Shown one piece after another: positions 24,620-34,925 of a stretch of DNA of 38,501 bases (positions are counted from its first letter, which is position 1; every line of letters begins with the position of its first letter). The position numbers and the translations under genes were made by a program. A model generated the notes under the pieces. It was not told where the DNA came from, did not search any database, and saw only the letters and a list, made by a program, of their open reading frames with translations. Source of the DNA: Proteobacteria bacterium SG_bin4 (GTDB lineage Bacteria > Pseudomonadota > Gammaproteobacteria > Burkholderiales > Nitrosomonadaceae); the NCBI GenBank assembly GCA_002083395.1, contig LWDH01000038.1:1-38501 (forward strand). Reading direction: 5' to 3'.

Positions 24620-25957
24620 ATGTCAGGTAGCGATTCAAACGTCAACACCACTTTAGAACACTTGCGGCAGCGAAGCCTGCAAGCGGTATGGCACCCTTGC
24701 ACACAAATGAAGCAGCACGAAACCTATCCGTTGGTGCCGGTGGTGCGCGGGCAAGGGTTATGGCTTTACGATGCCGATGGGAAGCGCTATTTAGACGCGA
24801 TCAGTTCCTGGTGGGTCAATTTATTCGGACATGCCAATCCGGTGATTAATGCCGCCATCCGAGATCAACTGGAAAAAATCGAGCATGTGATGCTGGCGGG
24901 TTTTACCCACGAGCCGGTGGTTGCGCTATCGGAGCGGCTCAAAAGAATTGCGCCCGGTTCGCTCGGACATTGTTTTTACGCCAGTGACGGTGCATCGGCA
25001 ACCGAGATCGCGTTAAAAATGAGTTTTCATTATTGGCTGTTGTGCGGTAAACCTCGAAAAAACCGGTTTGTCAGCTTGCAGAACGACTACCATGGTGAAA
25101 CATTGGGCGCCTTGTCGGTGACCGACGTGGCGATTTTCAAGGAAACCTACGCGCCGTTGTTGCGGCCGTGCACGCATGTGCCGACACCGGACTGGCGCTA
25201 CGCCGAATCTGGTGAATCAGCGCACGACTATGCAAAGCGTGCCGCCATTGCGCTGGAAAATCATCTGGCGAAACATCACGAAGAGACTGCGGCCTTGATT
25301 CTGGAACCGCTGGTGCAGGGCGCCACCGGCATGGGGATGTATCATCCGGTGTATCTGCAACGCGCCCGCGAAATCTGCGACCGCTATCAGGTGCATTTGA
25401 TTGCCGATGAAATTGCCGTCGGCTTTGGCCGCACCGGTACCTTATTTGCGTGCAATCAGGCCGAGATTGCACCGGATTTTTTATGTCTGGCCAAAGGCCT
25501 GAGCGGTGGTTATTTGCCATTATCGGTGGTGATGACGGCCGATGCGATCTACCAGGCGTTTTATGACAACTCAACGGCCCGTGCGTTCTTGCACTCGCAT
25601 TCGCATACTGGCAATGCGCTGGCGTGCCGTGCGGCCTTGGCGACGCTGGATATTTTTGAGCAGGATCAAGTCATCGCGGCGAATCAAAAAAAAGCAGCTT
25701 ACCTTAATGCGCGCGCTGCCGCGCTTGTCTCCCACCCGAAAGTCAGTAATTTCCGTAACTGCGGTATGATTTGGGCGTTTGAAGTGGAGTCAGAGGATCG
25801 GGATTTTGCCGCCAAATGCTTTCAGGCCGGATTGCAGCAACAACTGATTTTGCGGCCTTTAGGAAAAACAATCTATTTCATGCCGCCGTATGTCATCACC
25901 GAAGCGGAGATCGATCTTTTGATCAGCGGTACATTGCGTGTACTGGATTCGATGTAA
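24620..25957 (+). CDS. bioA: Adenosylmethionine-8-amino-7-oxononanoate aminotransferase BioA
   Basis: The 445-residue class III PLP aminotransferase has the BioA mark WHPCTQMKQHE at 24-34, SWWVNLFGH (63-71), DEIAVGFGRTG (263-273) with the PLP aspartate, and the PLP lysine K292 in AKGLSGGYLPLS. It converts 8-amino-7-oxononanoate to 7,8-diaminononanoate with SAM as amino donor, the antepenultimate step of biotin synthesis. AAGGA precedes the ATG. No other biotin gene (bioB, F, D, C) is in the window, so the pathway is scattered. It is followed 23 bp later by the beta-CASP RNase gene. Confidence 0.95.
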   Translation: MSGSDSNVNTTLEHLRQRSLQAVWHPCTQMKQHETYPLVPVVRGQGLWLYDADGKRYLDAISSWWVNLFGHANPVINAAIRDQLEKIEHVMLAGFTHEPVVALSERLKRIAPGSLGHCFYASDGASATEIALKMSFHYWLLCGKPRKNRFVSLQNDYHGETLGALSVTDVAIFKETYAPLLRPCTHVPTPDWRYAESGESAHDYAKRAAIALENHLAKHHEETAALILEPLVQGATGMGMYHPVYLQRAREICDRYQVHLIADEIAVGFGRTGTLFACNQAEIAPDFLCLAKGLSGGYLPLSVVMTADAIYQAFYDNSTARAFLHSHSHTGNALACRAALATLDIFEQDQVIAANQKKAAYLNARAAALVSHPKVSNFRNCGMIWAFEVESEDRDFAAKCFQAGLQQQLILRPLGKTIYFMPPYVITEAEIDLLISGTLRVLDSM

Positions 25958-25980
25958 CTATCAGAAAGGAACATATTGTC

Positions 25981-27367
<1,387 letters not shown>

Positions 27368-27378
<11 letters not shown>

Positions 27379-30253
27379 GTTCCTGGGACTGGAAAAAAGT
27401 GGTAGCTGGCGCCGGTTTGCCAATGTGATAGCCTTGTGCGTAATCAATGTCCAATTTCTCAATGAGCGCCAGGACCTCGGCATTTTCCACGAACTCGGCC
27501 GTAGTGCGTTTGCCGAATCCCCTGGCAACGCTGCATAAGGCATTGACCAGAATCAAATCGTCACTGTTCGCCGAAAGATTGCGGATGAACGAACCGTCAA
27601 TCTTGACAACATCGACCGGCAGCTCGCGCAAGTAATAAAACGACGAGAAACCGACGCCGAAATCATCCAGCACAAAGCCGCAGCCGAGTTCTTTGATTTC
27701 GATCATCAAGCCGCGTGCGCCGGGTAAATCTTCCAAAGCGGCGGTTTCGGTAATCTCAAACATCAAGCTGGCTGGATTCATTTGATTCGACACCAATTCC
27801 TGTTTGAGAATGGGCAACAATTCAGGGTCGTTAAACGCATGCGCCGATAAGTTGATCGAGAACGTAGCGTGAAAACCATTTTTATAGATTTGGGCAATCT
27901 GTGAGATGGCTTTGCGCAATACCATGTGATCAATGGCATGAATCAATCCGGTATGTTCTGCTGCCGGTATGAAGTCGGCGGGTGACAGCATGGAGCCATC
28001 ATTATCCTTCATGCGCAGCAAAACTTCGTAATGCGAGGTTTGCTTGGTTTTGACATGCATGATCGGTTGCAGATACAGCACGAAATTGTCATGCAAATGC
28101 GAATACTCGATTTTTTCTTTCCAGTAAACCAACGTATGTATCCGCTCGCGGCTGCGGTCTTGATCCGAGAACAAATACCAGGCATTTCGTCCTTTGGCTT
28201 TTGCCTGATACATCGCGAGATCGGCGGCTGCGAGCAGATCGTGAATATTGGCACCGTGTTCCGGGAATAACGCGATGCCGATACTGGCAGAAATTTTGTG
28301 AGTGCGGTTGTTGATCGTCAGTTGCGCCAGGCCTAACTGGGTCAGAACTTTCTTGGCGACTTCGATGGCGCCGCTGGCATTGATCTCCGGCAAGATGATG
28401 GCAAATTCATCGCCGCCTAAACGGCCGGTAATATCATCGGCACGGATGGTTTGAGCCAGCATGCTGGCGACCATTTTAAGCAACGCATCACCGGCTTGGT
28501 GACCGCTGGTATCGTTGATGTATTTAAAACGATCGAGGTCGAAGAATAGCAAAGCGCCGGGATGCCGGTAGCGTTCCGCGCGGCTCAACACCTGTTCCAG
28601 TTCCTCGCTGAAACGGCGCCGGTTGAACATATTGGTGAGCGGATCATGATCGGCCAGCCATGCAAGATGCCCTTCGACGCGCTTATATTCGGTAACGTCG
28701 AGACCGACCGACAAAATCGACGGATCGTCTTCGGATTGCTTATCCAGGTGCGAATGCAGCCAGGCGACATGGCGGGTCGTGCCATCCTTGCAATGGGTAA
28801 TGGCTTCATGACGCAGCTGAACTCTTTCGCCGCTGTGAATTTCTTTAAAGCGGAAAAGCAAATCTTGCGATTCATACTCAGGAATCAATGTCTGCAAAAA
28901 AGATTTATCTTTTAACTCGGCTTCGGTGTAATGCGTCAGCATTTCACCGTAATTATTCAATGACATAATCCGGCCTTCGGAACTTTGCGTCAGCACAATG
29001 GCTTGTGCGGTATCCAGCAGGTTTTGAATGAAATCCCGTTCCTTACCGAGCGCATTTTTTTGTTCAATCAGCATTTTTGTCCGCGTCGATACTTCTTGTT
29101 CCAGTTTTTCTAACTGAAATGAGAGGGATATCGCCGCTTCCGATAGCGTATCGACTTCGTCTCTGACATGTTGCGCCCGATCGGTTAATGCGAGCGATGC
29201 ACGAAATTTTTCAAACTGTCCGTTTGCCAGGAGCGGCAGCACGAACACGACATCTCGCAGTTTTGCCAGCAATCGGGTGAATATGAAAAATAACAATACT
29301 TCCGAGAAAATAAGCCCCAGCAAGCCGATTACAGCGATTTTCCAGATCGAATCATGAATATTTTCTACGGCGGCGGTAACATCCGTGATGATAATTAAAT
29401 GCGCTTTACCCGGTTCATAAGAATCCAAAGGAAATAATTTCATCTGCACGTACTGGTTATTCCAGCGAATCTGGATACCGTCGTTGAGTTTGCTCATGTC
29501 CGGGTACAATTGATTGACCTGATTCAGGATCTCGTAATTGCGTTCTTTGCCGGTGAGCGCGGAGATTTGGACATTCCAGCTGGAAATTTCGGTGTCATGA
29601 TGTGACGGATGGATATTTTTGGTGGAGATCAACAATCCGATATCCGCGCCGGAAATTCGTTTAAAGGCCAGAAATACATCCACCAAGGAAGTTCCCATAG
29701 CCACGACACCTACTTTCCTGCCTTCCACCAGAATGGGGGCAATCAGGTATTGGATGCAACTTTCGCGGCAAAGCAGCGGATTGATAGGATGCTCCGATTG
29801 ATTAACATGACTGACCCATTTGGACAGTAACTGATTGTCGTCAATGGTGACATCAAGACTGTCCCAACTGGCGTTTAACTGATTGGAAGAATTATAAAAG
29901 TGAATGAATTCGACGCCATTGTGGAATTGCAGTAATGCCCAATGCGCGTCGAAAACCTGACTGATGCTTTCGCCATCGTTCAATAACAAAGCTTTCTTCA
30001 TTCCATCCAGGAATGGAATCATTTCGGCGAGCTGATGTAAGTTCCGCGTGGTGTTGGTGACCAGGCTGTTGATCTCGAGCGAATATCTCCGGTGCTCGAC
30101 TTCTTGCTGATTGGAAAAATTGGTCATTAAACCGAGGTAGCTGACAAAACAAAACAGCGAGACAACTGCGAGTAAAATCAAGCTGCTTCCGAGCGAAATT
30201 TTCCACCGTAAGCTACGGAATTTACGTCCCTTCGGTTGTGAGTCAATAGGCAT
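27368..30253 (-). CDS. Membrane-bound sensor with PAS, GGDEF and EAL domains (c-di-GMP turnover)
   Basis: The ATG at 30253 gives 961 residues; a TTG nine bases upstream is possible. Order of parts: membrane helix (about 20-44), periplasmic sensor of CACHE type (about 47-300), second helix (about 305-330), linker coiled coil (370-405), PAS (410-525), GGDEF (535-700) and EAL (715-950). GGDEF is intact at about 613-617 with an I-site RADD (RxxD) just before, so cyclase activity with product inhibition is likely. The EAL part keeps EVLLR, NLS, EITET, DDFG, KID and QGYHIGKP, so phosphodiesterase activity is also possible. It probably controls c-di-GMP in response to a periplasmic signal. It ends within the convergent RNase gene. 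Confidence 0.9.
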
Positions 30254-30427
30254 GTTATTCAATTTAACCCCGGAACTTTTGTACGACAGTGCTTTTGCTC
30301 AATCCGGAAAACTCGGAATAATCGTTTTCGCCAGTGAACAGTCATATTGGAAGGCGCCCGGAGCTTTGATCAATGCTAAGCTATGCCTCATTTTCTGATT
30401 GCCACCAGCCGTGTTTCTATTGTGCTC

Positions 30428-30573
30428 TAACAGGCCGTTGAAAAACTATCTGCGTTGCCGCTACGGTGTTAAAAACAAACTCAAAATGCTCATTTATATC
30501 GCATAAACTGCGCTTTTTCGCCTGTTTTTGCCTTGTATCGGCTGCCTCGAAAACGTTTTTCAACGGCCTGTTA
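30428..30573. repeat. MITE-like element with 19-bp perfect terminal inverted repeats
   Basis: TAACAGGCCGTTGAAAAAC at 30428-30446 is repeated exactly in reverse at 30555-30573, giving a 146-bp element without coding capacity. The core ends ACAGGCC...GGCCTGT are flanked by TA on both sides, which would suit a TA target duplication. It abuts a second element at 30572. Together they occupy most of the gap 30254-30673; in the remainder (30254-30427) I see no gene. Confidence 0.8.
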
Positions 30574-30657
30574 AGGAAATGCTGATTCATTGACTATACG
30601 CGTGCCGTGCGCCTCTTGCTCCATCGCGTTCGCCGAATTAATCAGCGTTTCCCTAAG
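30572..30657. repeat. MITE-like inverted-repeat element, copy 2 (internally shortened)
   Basis: The ends GGAAATGCTGATTCATT and, in reverse, GGGAAACGCTGATTAATT match the ends of the element at 18786-18938, and the internal block GCCGTGCGCCTC is shared. This copy is about 86 bp against 153 bp, so about 67 bp of the interior is missing. It begins exactly where the 146-bp element ends, and lies 17 bp from the porin stop. Confidence 0.7.
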
Positions 30658-30673
30658 CGTGGTATAGCGTTAC

Positions 30674-32083
30674 CTAAAATCGATAAGATGCTTGAATCGC
30701 GTACAGATTCCAGTTTTCTTCCGTGTCTCTTGCCACTGGATTATCCAACCGTGACAGCCAACCGGTTCCGTTCACATGATGGAATTCAGCTCGTAGCATG
30801 AATTCCGGTGTGACATTCCAGCGTACGCCAACGGTTATATCTCTGGCAAAACGACTGTGTTCCAAGCCTTGCCGCAATGGGCTTTGAGCAGCCCACTGGT
30901 TGCCATTCCGATCCGATCTATCGAGAAAGAGTGCATCATACCGCAAAATTCCTTCAATTTTTGGAGTAAAGCGATACTCACCCTGGAAATAATAGCTTTC
31001 ACCCACGAAATCCAGGCCGTTTAGCCCCGGGTTCCTGAAATTGTTGTCATATTTGAATGGCCGGATTGCATATTCGGAAGTTAAAGTCCAACGTTCCGCA
31101 TTGTATTGAGCTGAGAAAAAGACAGGCGTGAATTGGAGTGCGCCCGGTCCCAGCGGATCACGTAACTGGCTATTAGGATCGTAGCTCGTGTTCAACCATA
31201 TGCCGCTGATACCTAAACGCAGCCGCTTATCATTGGTTTCAAAAATTCCCCGTCCGATGTAGGATACGTCTCGATTTAATTCTCCCGGGCGCACAATGCC
31301 CAGTAAAGAGCTTTCAGTGTCTTTGTCGCCAACGACGGGTAAGGTTACGCCAAACTGGGTCGATAACGTGCCCCAGTTTGATACCGCCAGATCGTTGTAA
31401 ACTTGTACCGAATCGCTGGAAAGTCCCAAATTGCGGGTACGGTCAAAATAGATCGATTGTGGCAGCAAGATACTGGGGCGTGTAAATGCGACATCCCGGG
31501 TTTCGTTGTAAAAACCAAATGGATTTTTAATCCGACCAACGCGGATGCCGAGCTGATTGGCCTCTTGGGAATATAAGCGATAATCCAATACCGCATAATC
31601 GAGCCGCGGCATGCCGCTATTGCCTTCACCGGCGCGCCGGGAGAGCACTTGCGCCGATAACTGCAAGCGCGGCAACGGCCTGATGGAAGCATTCAAACCC
31701 GCTTCGGTAAGACCGAAACTGCCGCCGTTATCGCTATTTCCAAAAACATTGTTATCCGAAGTGGAAATATATGCTTGGCTGACAAAGCCATGAATCTGCA
31801 AATCACCGGGAAGATCATTGTTACGAAAACGGTCGATGGTTGACCTTATAAATCCCGGTTTTTTCTCCGCTGTTTCGGGTTGGGGAGTGACCACAGGTAA
31901 TTCCATCGCGAGGAATTTTCTGGCAGGCGGGTTATTTGCTTCCGGCGGTGATTTCGAATTCGCACTGTCCTGCGCTTGCACCGGAAAACAGAAAAACAAT
32001 GACAGCGTTACCGCTTGTATGATTAGCCGGAGTCCTGAACCGATAAAACGGTTACTTAATTTCGAGCACATTAACATTTTCAT
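30674..32083 (-). CDS. Outer-membrane porin-like beta-barrel protein
   Basis: The ATG at 32083 gives 469 residues; a start 48 bp further up lies deeper in the preceding gene. A signal peptide is present (hydrophobic stretch about 19-33, cleavage after PVQAQ), followed by a Pro-rich linker (about 35-75) and a barrel from about 90 to the end with alternating aromatic strands. The last residues, YRF, form the C-terminal Phe signal for outer-membrane assembly. Substrate unknown. It overlaps the 3' end of the PstS-like gene by 32 bp, so the two are coupled; many small PstS-like proteins have such a barrel partner. Confidence 0.8.
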   Translation of the reverse strand: MKMLMCSKLSNRFIGSGLRLIIQAVTLSLFFCFPVQAQDSANSKSPPEANNPPARKFLAMELPVVTPQPETAEKKPGFIRSTIDRFRNNDLPGDLQIHGFVSQAYISTSDNNVFGNSDNGGSFGLTEAGLNASIRPLPRLQLSAQVLSRRAGEGNSGMPRLDYAVLDYRLYSQEANQLGIRVGRIKNPFGFYNETRDVAFTRPSILLPQSIYFDRTRNLGLSSDSVQVYNDLAVSNWGTLSTQFGVTLPVVGDKDTESSLLGIVRPGELNRDVSYIGRGIFETNDKRLRLGISGIWLNTSYDPNSQLRDPLGPGALQFTPVFFSAQYNAERWTLTSEYAIRPFKYDNNFRNPGLNGLDFVGESYYFQGEYRFTPKIEGILRYDALFLDRSDRNGNQWAAQSPLRQGLEHSRFARDITVGVRWNVTPEFMLRAEFHHVNGTGWLSRLDNPVARDTEENWNLYAIQASYRF

Positions 32084-32537
32084 TGATATTTGCTTTCCAT
32101 AAATAACCGATTGCTCCGGGGGTACTGGCAATTTTGGCGAGCATTTCCTCGTTTGAGCTGACTTTTGTCGGAGCTTGGCCAGTGCCTGAGAAAACCAATC
32201 GATCCCAGGTGGATCTCAATTGGTAGGGAAAAACGTTTAATTTTTCCTTGGAGAAGATCTGGTGTAATTCGTCATCGTCGGATAGCACAAAAACCCGGAT
32301 CTTGGTGCCGTCCGGCCAGGTTTTTAAGCGCATGCTGAAAATCGAGCGCAGTGAATTAACCGTGAGGATTTTTTCGTTTACGCCGGGATTGGCGACAATT
32401 TCGTATGAATTTTCCGCTCTGACACCAGTATCCATGCACCAAAGGGATAAAGCCAAAGCCAAGCATAAGCTTGCTTTAACTTTTAACCAATAATGACTGG
32501 ATAGTTGCCTTTGTATCGATGAATGAAATAAATTCAA
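32052..32537 (-). CDS. Small PstS-like periplasmic protein
   Basis: The product is 161 residues with a signal peptide (hydrophobic stretch about 20-33, cleavage near VRA-ENS). Only a TTG start fits, with GGGAA eight bases upstream. The mature part (about 42-161) resembles one lobe of phosphate-binding PstS proteins: VNSLRSIFSMRLKTWPDGTKI, the STWDRLVFSGTG segment and ASTPGAIGYLW. These short homologues lie next to porins rather than a pstCAB transporter, and none is present here. Binding of phosphate is not certain. It is the middle gene of a three-gene unit with an acyltransferase upstream (35-bp gap) and the porin downstream. Confidence 0.78.
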   Translation of the reverse strand: MNLFHSSIQRQLSSHYWLKVKASLCLALALSLWCMDTGVRAENSYEIVANPGVNEKILTVNSLRSIFSMRLKTWPDGTKIRVFVLSDDDELHQIFSKEKLNVFPYQLRSTWDRLVFSGTGQAPTKVSSNEEMLAKIASTPGAIGYLWKANINENVNVLEIK

Positions 32538-32572
32538 GAAACAGATTCCCGGTTCAGAGTTATTCCATTAAA

Positions 32573-33343
32573 TTAGTTAACACGCATTAAGCTATAAGCA
32601 CCACAATCGGTTACGACTTCCCAGGCATCGCGATGCTCGTTGTACATTTTTTCGAGGGCATCTTCCACGCGAACGTAATAAGGACGGCGGATGCCGTGAT
32701 AATTGACCGGCGGGCCGATCGGATTGAAATTCAAACCGTAAAATCCCATCAGCTTATTCAGTGCAGGATCCGCAACGGACAACCAATGCCGGATATTGTA
32801 TTTAACCGACATGCGCATAACCCCGGCCATCAGTACCAATCCTATGCTTAATCCGGAACGGCGATCCGACGCCCGTCGGTCTTGCGAAGTTCTTTTTTCG
32901 CTGTCGGTTTCGGCTGTTTCTTTACGGCGATCCCCCCGGCGTCGTTCGTCTCTACGGCGGTCGAATTGACTCATGACCAGGAAACGTGAAATTTCAGCAG
33001 TTTGCTGGCGAGGCAATGCTTTGATGTCGCAAAGCATCGGATCTGTCTGTCCGTACAATTCAACCGGCAGCAGTTTTGCGGGTTGCCGGTTATCCGGAAG
33101 AATCAATCGCACGGTACCGATGAATTCCCCGGTAGGGCGATAACGTAACAGCACATGACAGGAATGGCTATCGTAACTGTCTTTTTCTTTCTCACCCGGG
33201 CAATGCGAAGGGTCAAATCCTGGTAAGCGCTGTTCAATGCATAATACCTGATAGCGGATTCTGTAAACGTGCTCAAGTAATTCGGCTGTATCTGCAATTA
33301 CGATTTCAAAGAATTTTTGAAAATTTTGATACAAATCGTTCAT
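32573..33343 (-). CDS. PEP-CTERM/exosortase system-associated acyltransferase (FeeM/GNAT-like)
   Basis: The 256-residue protein has the N-terminal fold of autoinducer-synthase or N-acyl amino acid synthase type: RIRYQVLCIEQR (28-39), FIGTVRLILP (74-83), AEISRFLVM (116-124) and the later GLSIGLVLMAGVMRMS. It matches my memory of the exosortase-associated acyltransferase family. Residues 129-163 form an Arg/Glu/Asp-rich insertion between the two halves of the fold. The expected reaction is transfer of a fatty acyl group from an acyl carrier protein to an amine. An AGGTGA ribosome site precedes the ATG. It is upstream of the PstS-like and porin genes, and the exosortase-type decarboxylase and ligase lie behind it. 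Confidence 0.85.
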   Translation of the reverse strand: MNDLYQNFQKFFEIVIADTAELLEHVYRIRYQVLCIEQRLPGFDPSHCPGEKEKDSYDSHSCHVLLRYRPTGEFIGTVRLILPDNRQPAKLLPVELYGQTDPMLCDIKALPRQQTAEISRFLVMSQFDRRRDERRRGDRRKETAETDSEKRTSQDRRASDRRSGLSIGLVLMAGVMRMSVKYNIRHWLSVADPALNKLMGFYGLNFNPIGPPVNYHGIRRPYYVRVEDALEKMYNEHRDAWEVVTDCGAYSLMRVN

Positions 33344-33686
33344 AGAATCACCTAATTAAACTAGTCAATAAGTCTGTCATACTATTTCACTCAAGAAAAA
33401 AATTGATCCGTGCCGATCGGAAGTCAAAGTAAAAATAGTAAACTGCCGCTACGTTATATCATCAGCGGAAAAGCACAGAATCTACGGTGCATTTCCTATT
33501 TTCCGGTTATGCGAAACAAAGCTTTTTCATTCAATAAGTAATATCTACTGGATCTATCAATCATTTAAGTATATTTAAAGCGAATATTCAACTGATCTTT
33601 ATAATTTAGCTAGGAAATCGCAACAAACTTAAAGGCTTGTGCACAATAAACAACATTTGCACAGTGACTGACAAAACGCAGGGGGA
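33344..33686. other. AT-rich gene-free gap before the acyltransferase
   Basis: This 343-bp stretch is clearly richer in A and T than its neighbours and has no convincing frame. It should hold the promoter of the acyltransferase unit. On the minus strand a TTGACT lies near 33430 without a good -10, and a GGCACG near 33412 hints at a sigma-54 site but lacks the GC partner. No firm call. Confidence 0.4.
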
Positions 33687-34925
33687 TCAAACCAATACTT
33701 CGACCGGTTCGGGATGTCCCAGGAAAGCAGCGGGACTGGCGCTCAATCCATAAGCGCCGGATTGCAACACGACCACCAGATCACCCGCCGACGCTCTCGC
33801 CATGGGTAATTGTTCGGCCAATACATCCAATGGCGTACACAGCGGACCGGTAACCGAAACAATTTCTCGCTCACTGCCGTACACTTTATTACCGATCAAT
33901 ACTGGGTAATTTTTGCGGATAACTTGGCCGAAGTTGCCGGAAGCGGCCAGATGATGGTGCATTCCGCCATCCGTTATGAGGAAGACTTGTCCGCGCGATA
34001 GCTTTCTTTCAAGCACGCGGCACACGTAAATCCCGGCTTCGGCGACCAGATAGCGCCCCAGCTCCAATGTCACCGCAGCTTCCGGTAATTGTCTCCGGAC
34101 TTGCTGCATCAGAATACGTAGATGTTCGCCGATAGCCGCGATATCCAGCGGCTGTTCTCCCGGAAAATAGGGGACACCGAAGCCGCCGCCGATATTCAGC
34201 AACCGGACAGGCGAGGGCGCATGCCGAGCCAGTTCGATCGCTAGCTGAATCGCTTGTTCTTGTGCCTGTTGAATGGCGGTGGCGTTTAAGTTCTGTGAAC
34301 CGCTAAAAATATGGAAACCAACGAAATCCAAGGTTAGCGGACTGATTGCCTTGAGTACGCCGGGGACTTCCTCGGCGTCGATTCCAAAAGGCTTGGGGCC
34401 GCCGCCCATTTTCATGCCTGCGGCTTTAAGCTCAAAATCCGGGTTCACCCGGATTGCAACGCTGGGAGTGACGCCCATTGCCATCGCTTGCTGTGCGATG
34501 GTTTCCAATTCTTGCCGGGATTCGGCATTGATCACAACACCCGCTGCGATAGCACACCGAAGCTCGTATTCTTTTTTACCGGGTCCGGCAAAACTGATGC
34601 TGCCGGGATCGATACCCGTATCCAGCGCAATTTTCATTTCCCCGTTCGATGCGATATCCAAACCATCGACCAAGCCTGTCAAATGTTGTACAACCGCCGG
34701 CATCGGGTTTGCCTTGACGGCGTAATGCAGCAGGATCTCCGGCGGCAGATGCTGGCGCAGCAGGGCCACTCGCTCGGTGATTGCTTGGCGGTCGTAGGCA
34801 TAAAACGGCGTGGAGCCGATACGCTGCGCCAGATGGGTCAGCGGCATGCCGCCAATTTGCAGACAATCGTCTCGCACGGCAAATTGGGTCAGTGGCGCAT
34901 GTTGCGGAAGTTGATGGTTCATCAT
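33687..34925 (-). CDS. PLP-dependent decarboxylase, exosortase A system-associated (LysA/ODC fold)
   Basis: The 412-residue fold-type III enzyme has the PLP lysine K71 in HYAVKANPMP, FHIFSGSQNL, the phosphate loop GGGFG and the LELGRYLVAEAG segment. It belongs to the diaminopimelate/ornithine decarboxylase superfamily, in the subfamily found with exosortase A. The substrate is probably an amino acid or a carrier-bound amino acid. The start overlaps the ligase stop by ATGA, so the two enzymes are coupled. No acyl carrier protein gene is in reach. Confidence 0.88.
   Translation of the reverse strand: MMNHQLPQHAPLTQFAVRDDCLQIGGMPLTHLAQRIGSTPFYAYDRQAITERVALLRQHLPPEILLHYAVKANPMPAVVQHLTGLVDGLDIASNGEMKIALDTGIDPGSISFAGPGKKEYELRCAIAAGVVINAESRQELETIAQQAMAMGVTPSVAIRVNPDFELKAAGMKMGGGPKPFGIDAEEVPGVLKAISPLTLDFVGFHIFSGSQNLNATAIQQAQEQAIQLAIELARHAPSPVRLLNIGGGFGVPYFPGEQPLDIAAIGEHLRILMQQVRRQLPEAAVTLELGRYLVAEAGIYVCRVLERKLSRGQVFLITDGGMHHHLAASGNFGQVIRKNYPVLIGNKVYGSEREIVSVTGPLCTPLDVLAEQLPMARASAGDLVVVLQSGAYGLSASPAAFLGHPEPVEVLV

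Noticed and set aside
25816..25980. Upstream extension of the beta-CASP RNase frame
   Set aside because: It lies in the bioA gene; the ATG at 25981 has a ribosome site and the normal family start.
33395..33440. Sigma-54-like GGCACG upstream of the acyltransferase gene
   Set aside because: The -12 GC element is missing at the right spacing.
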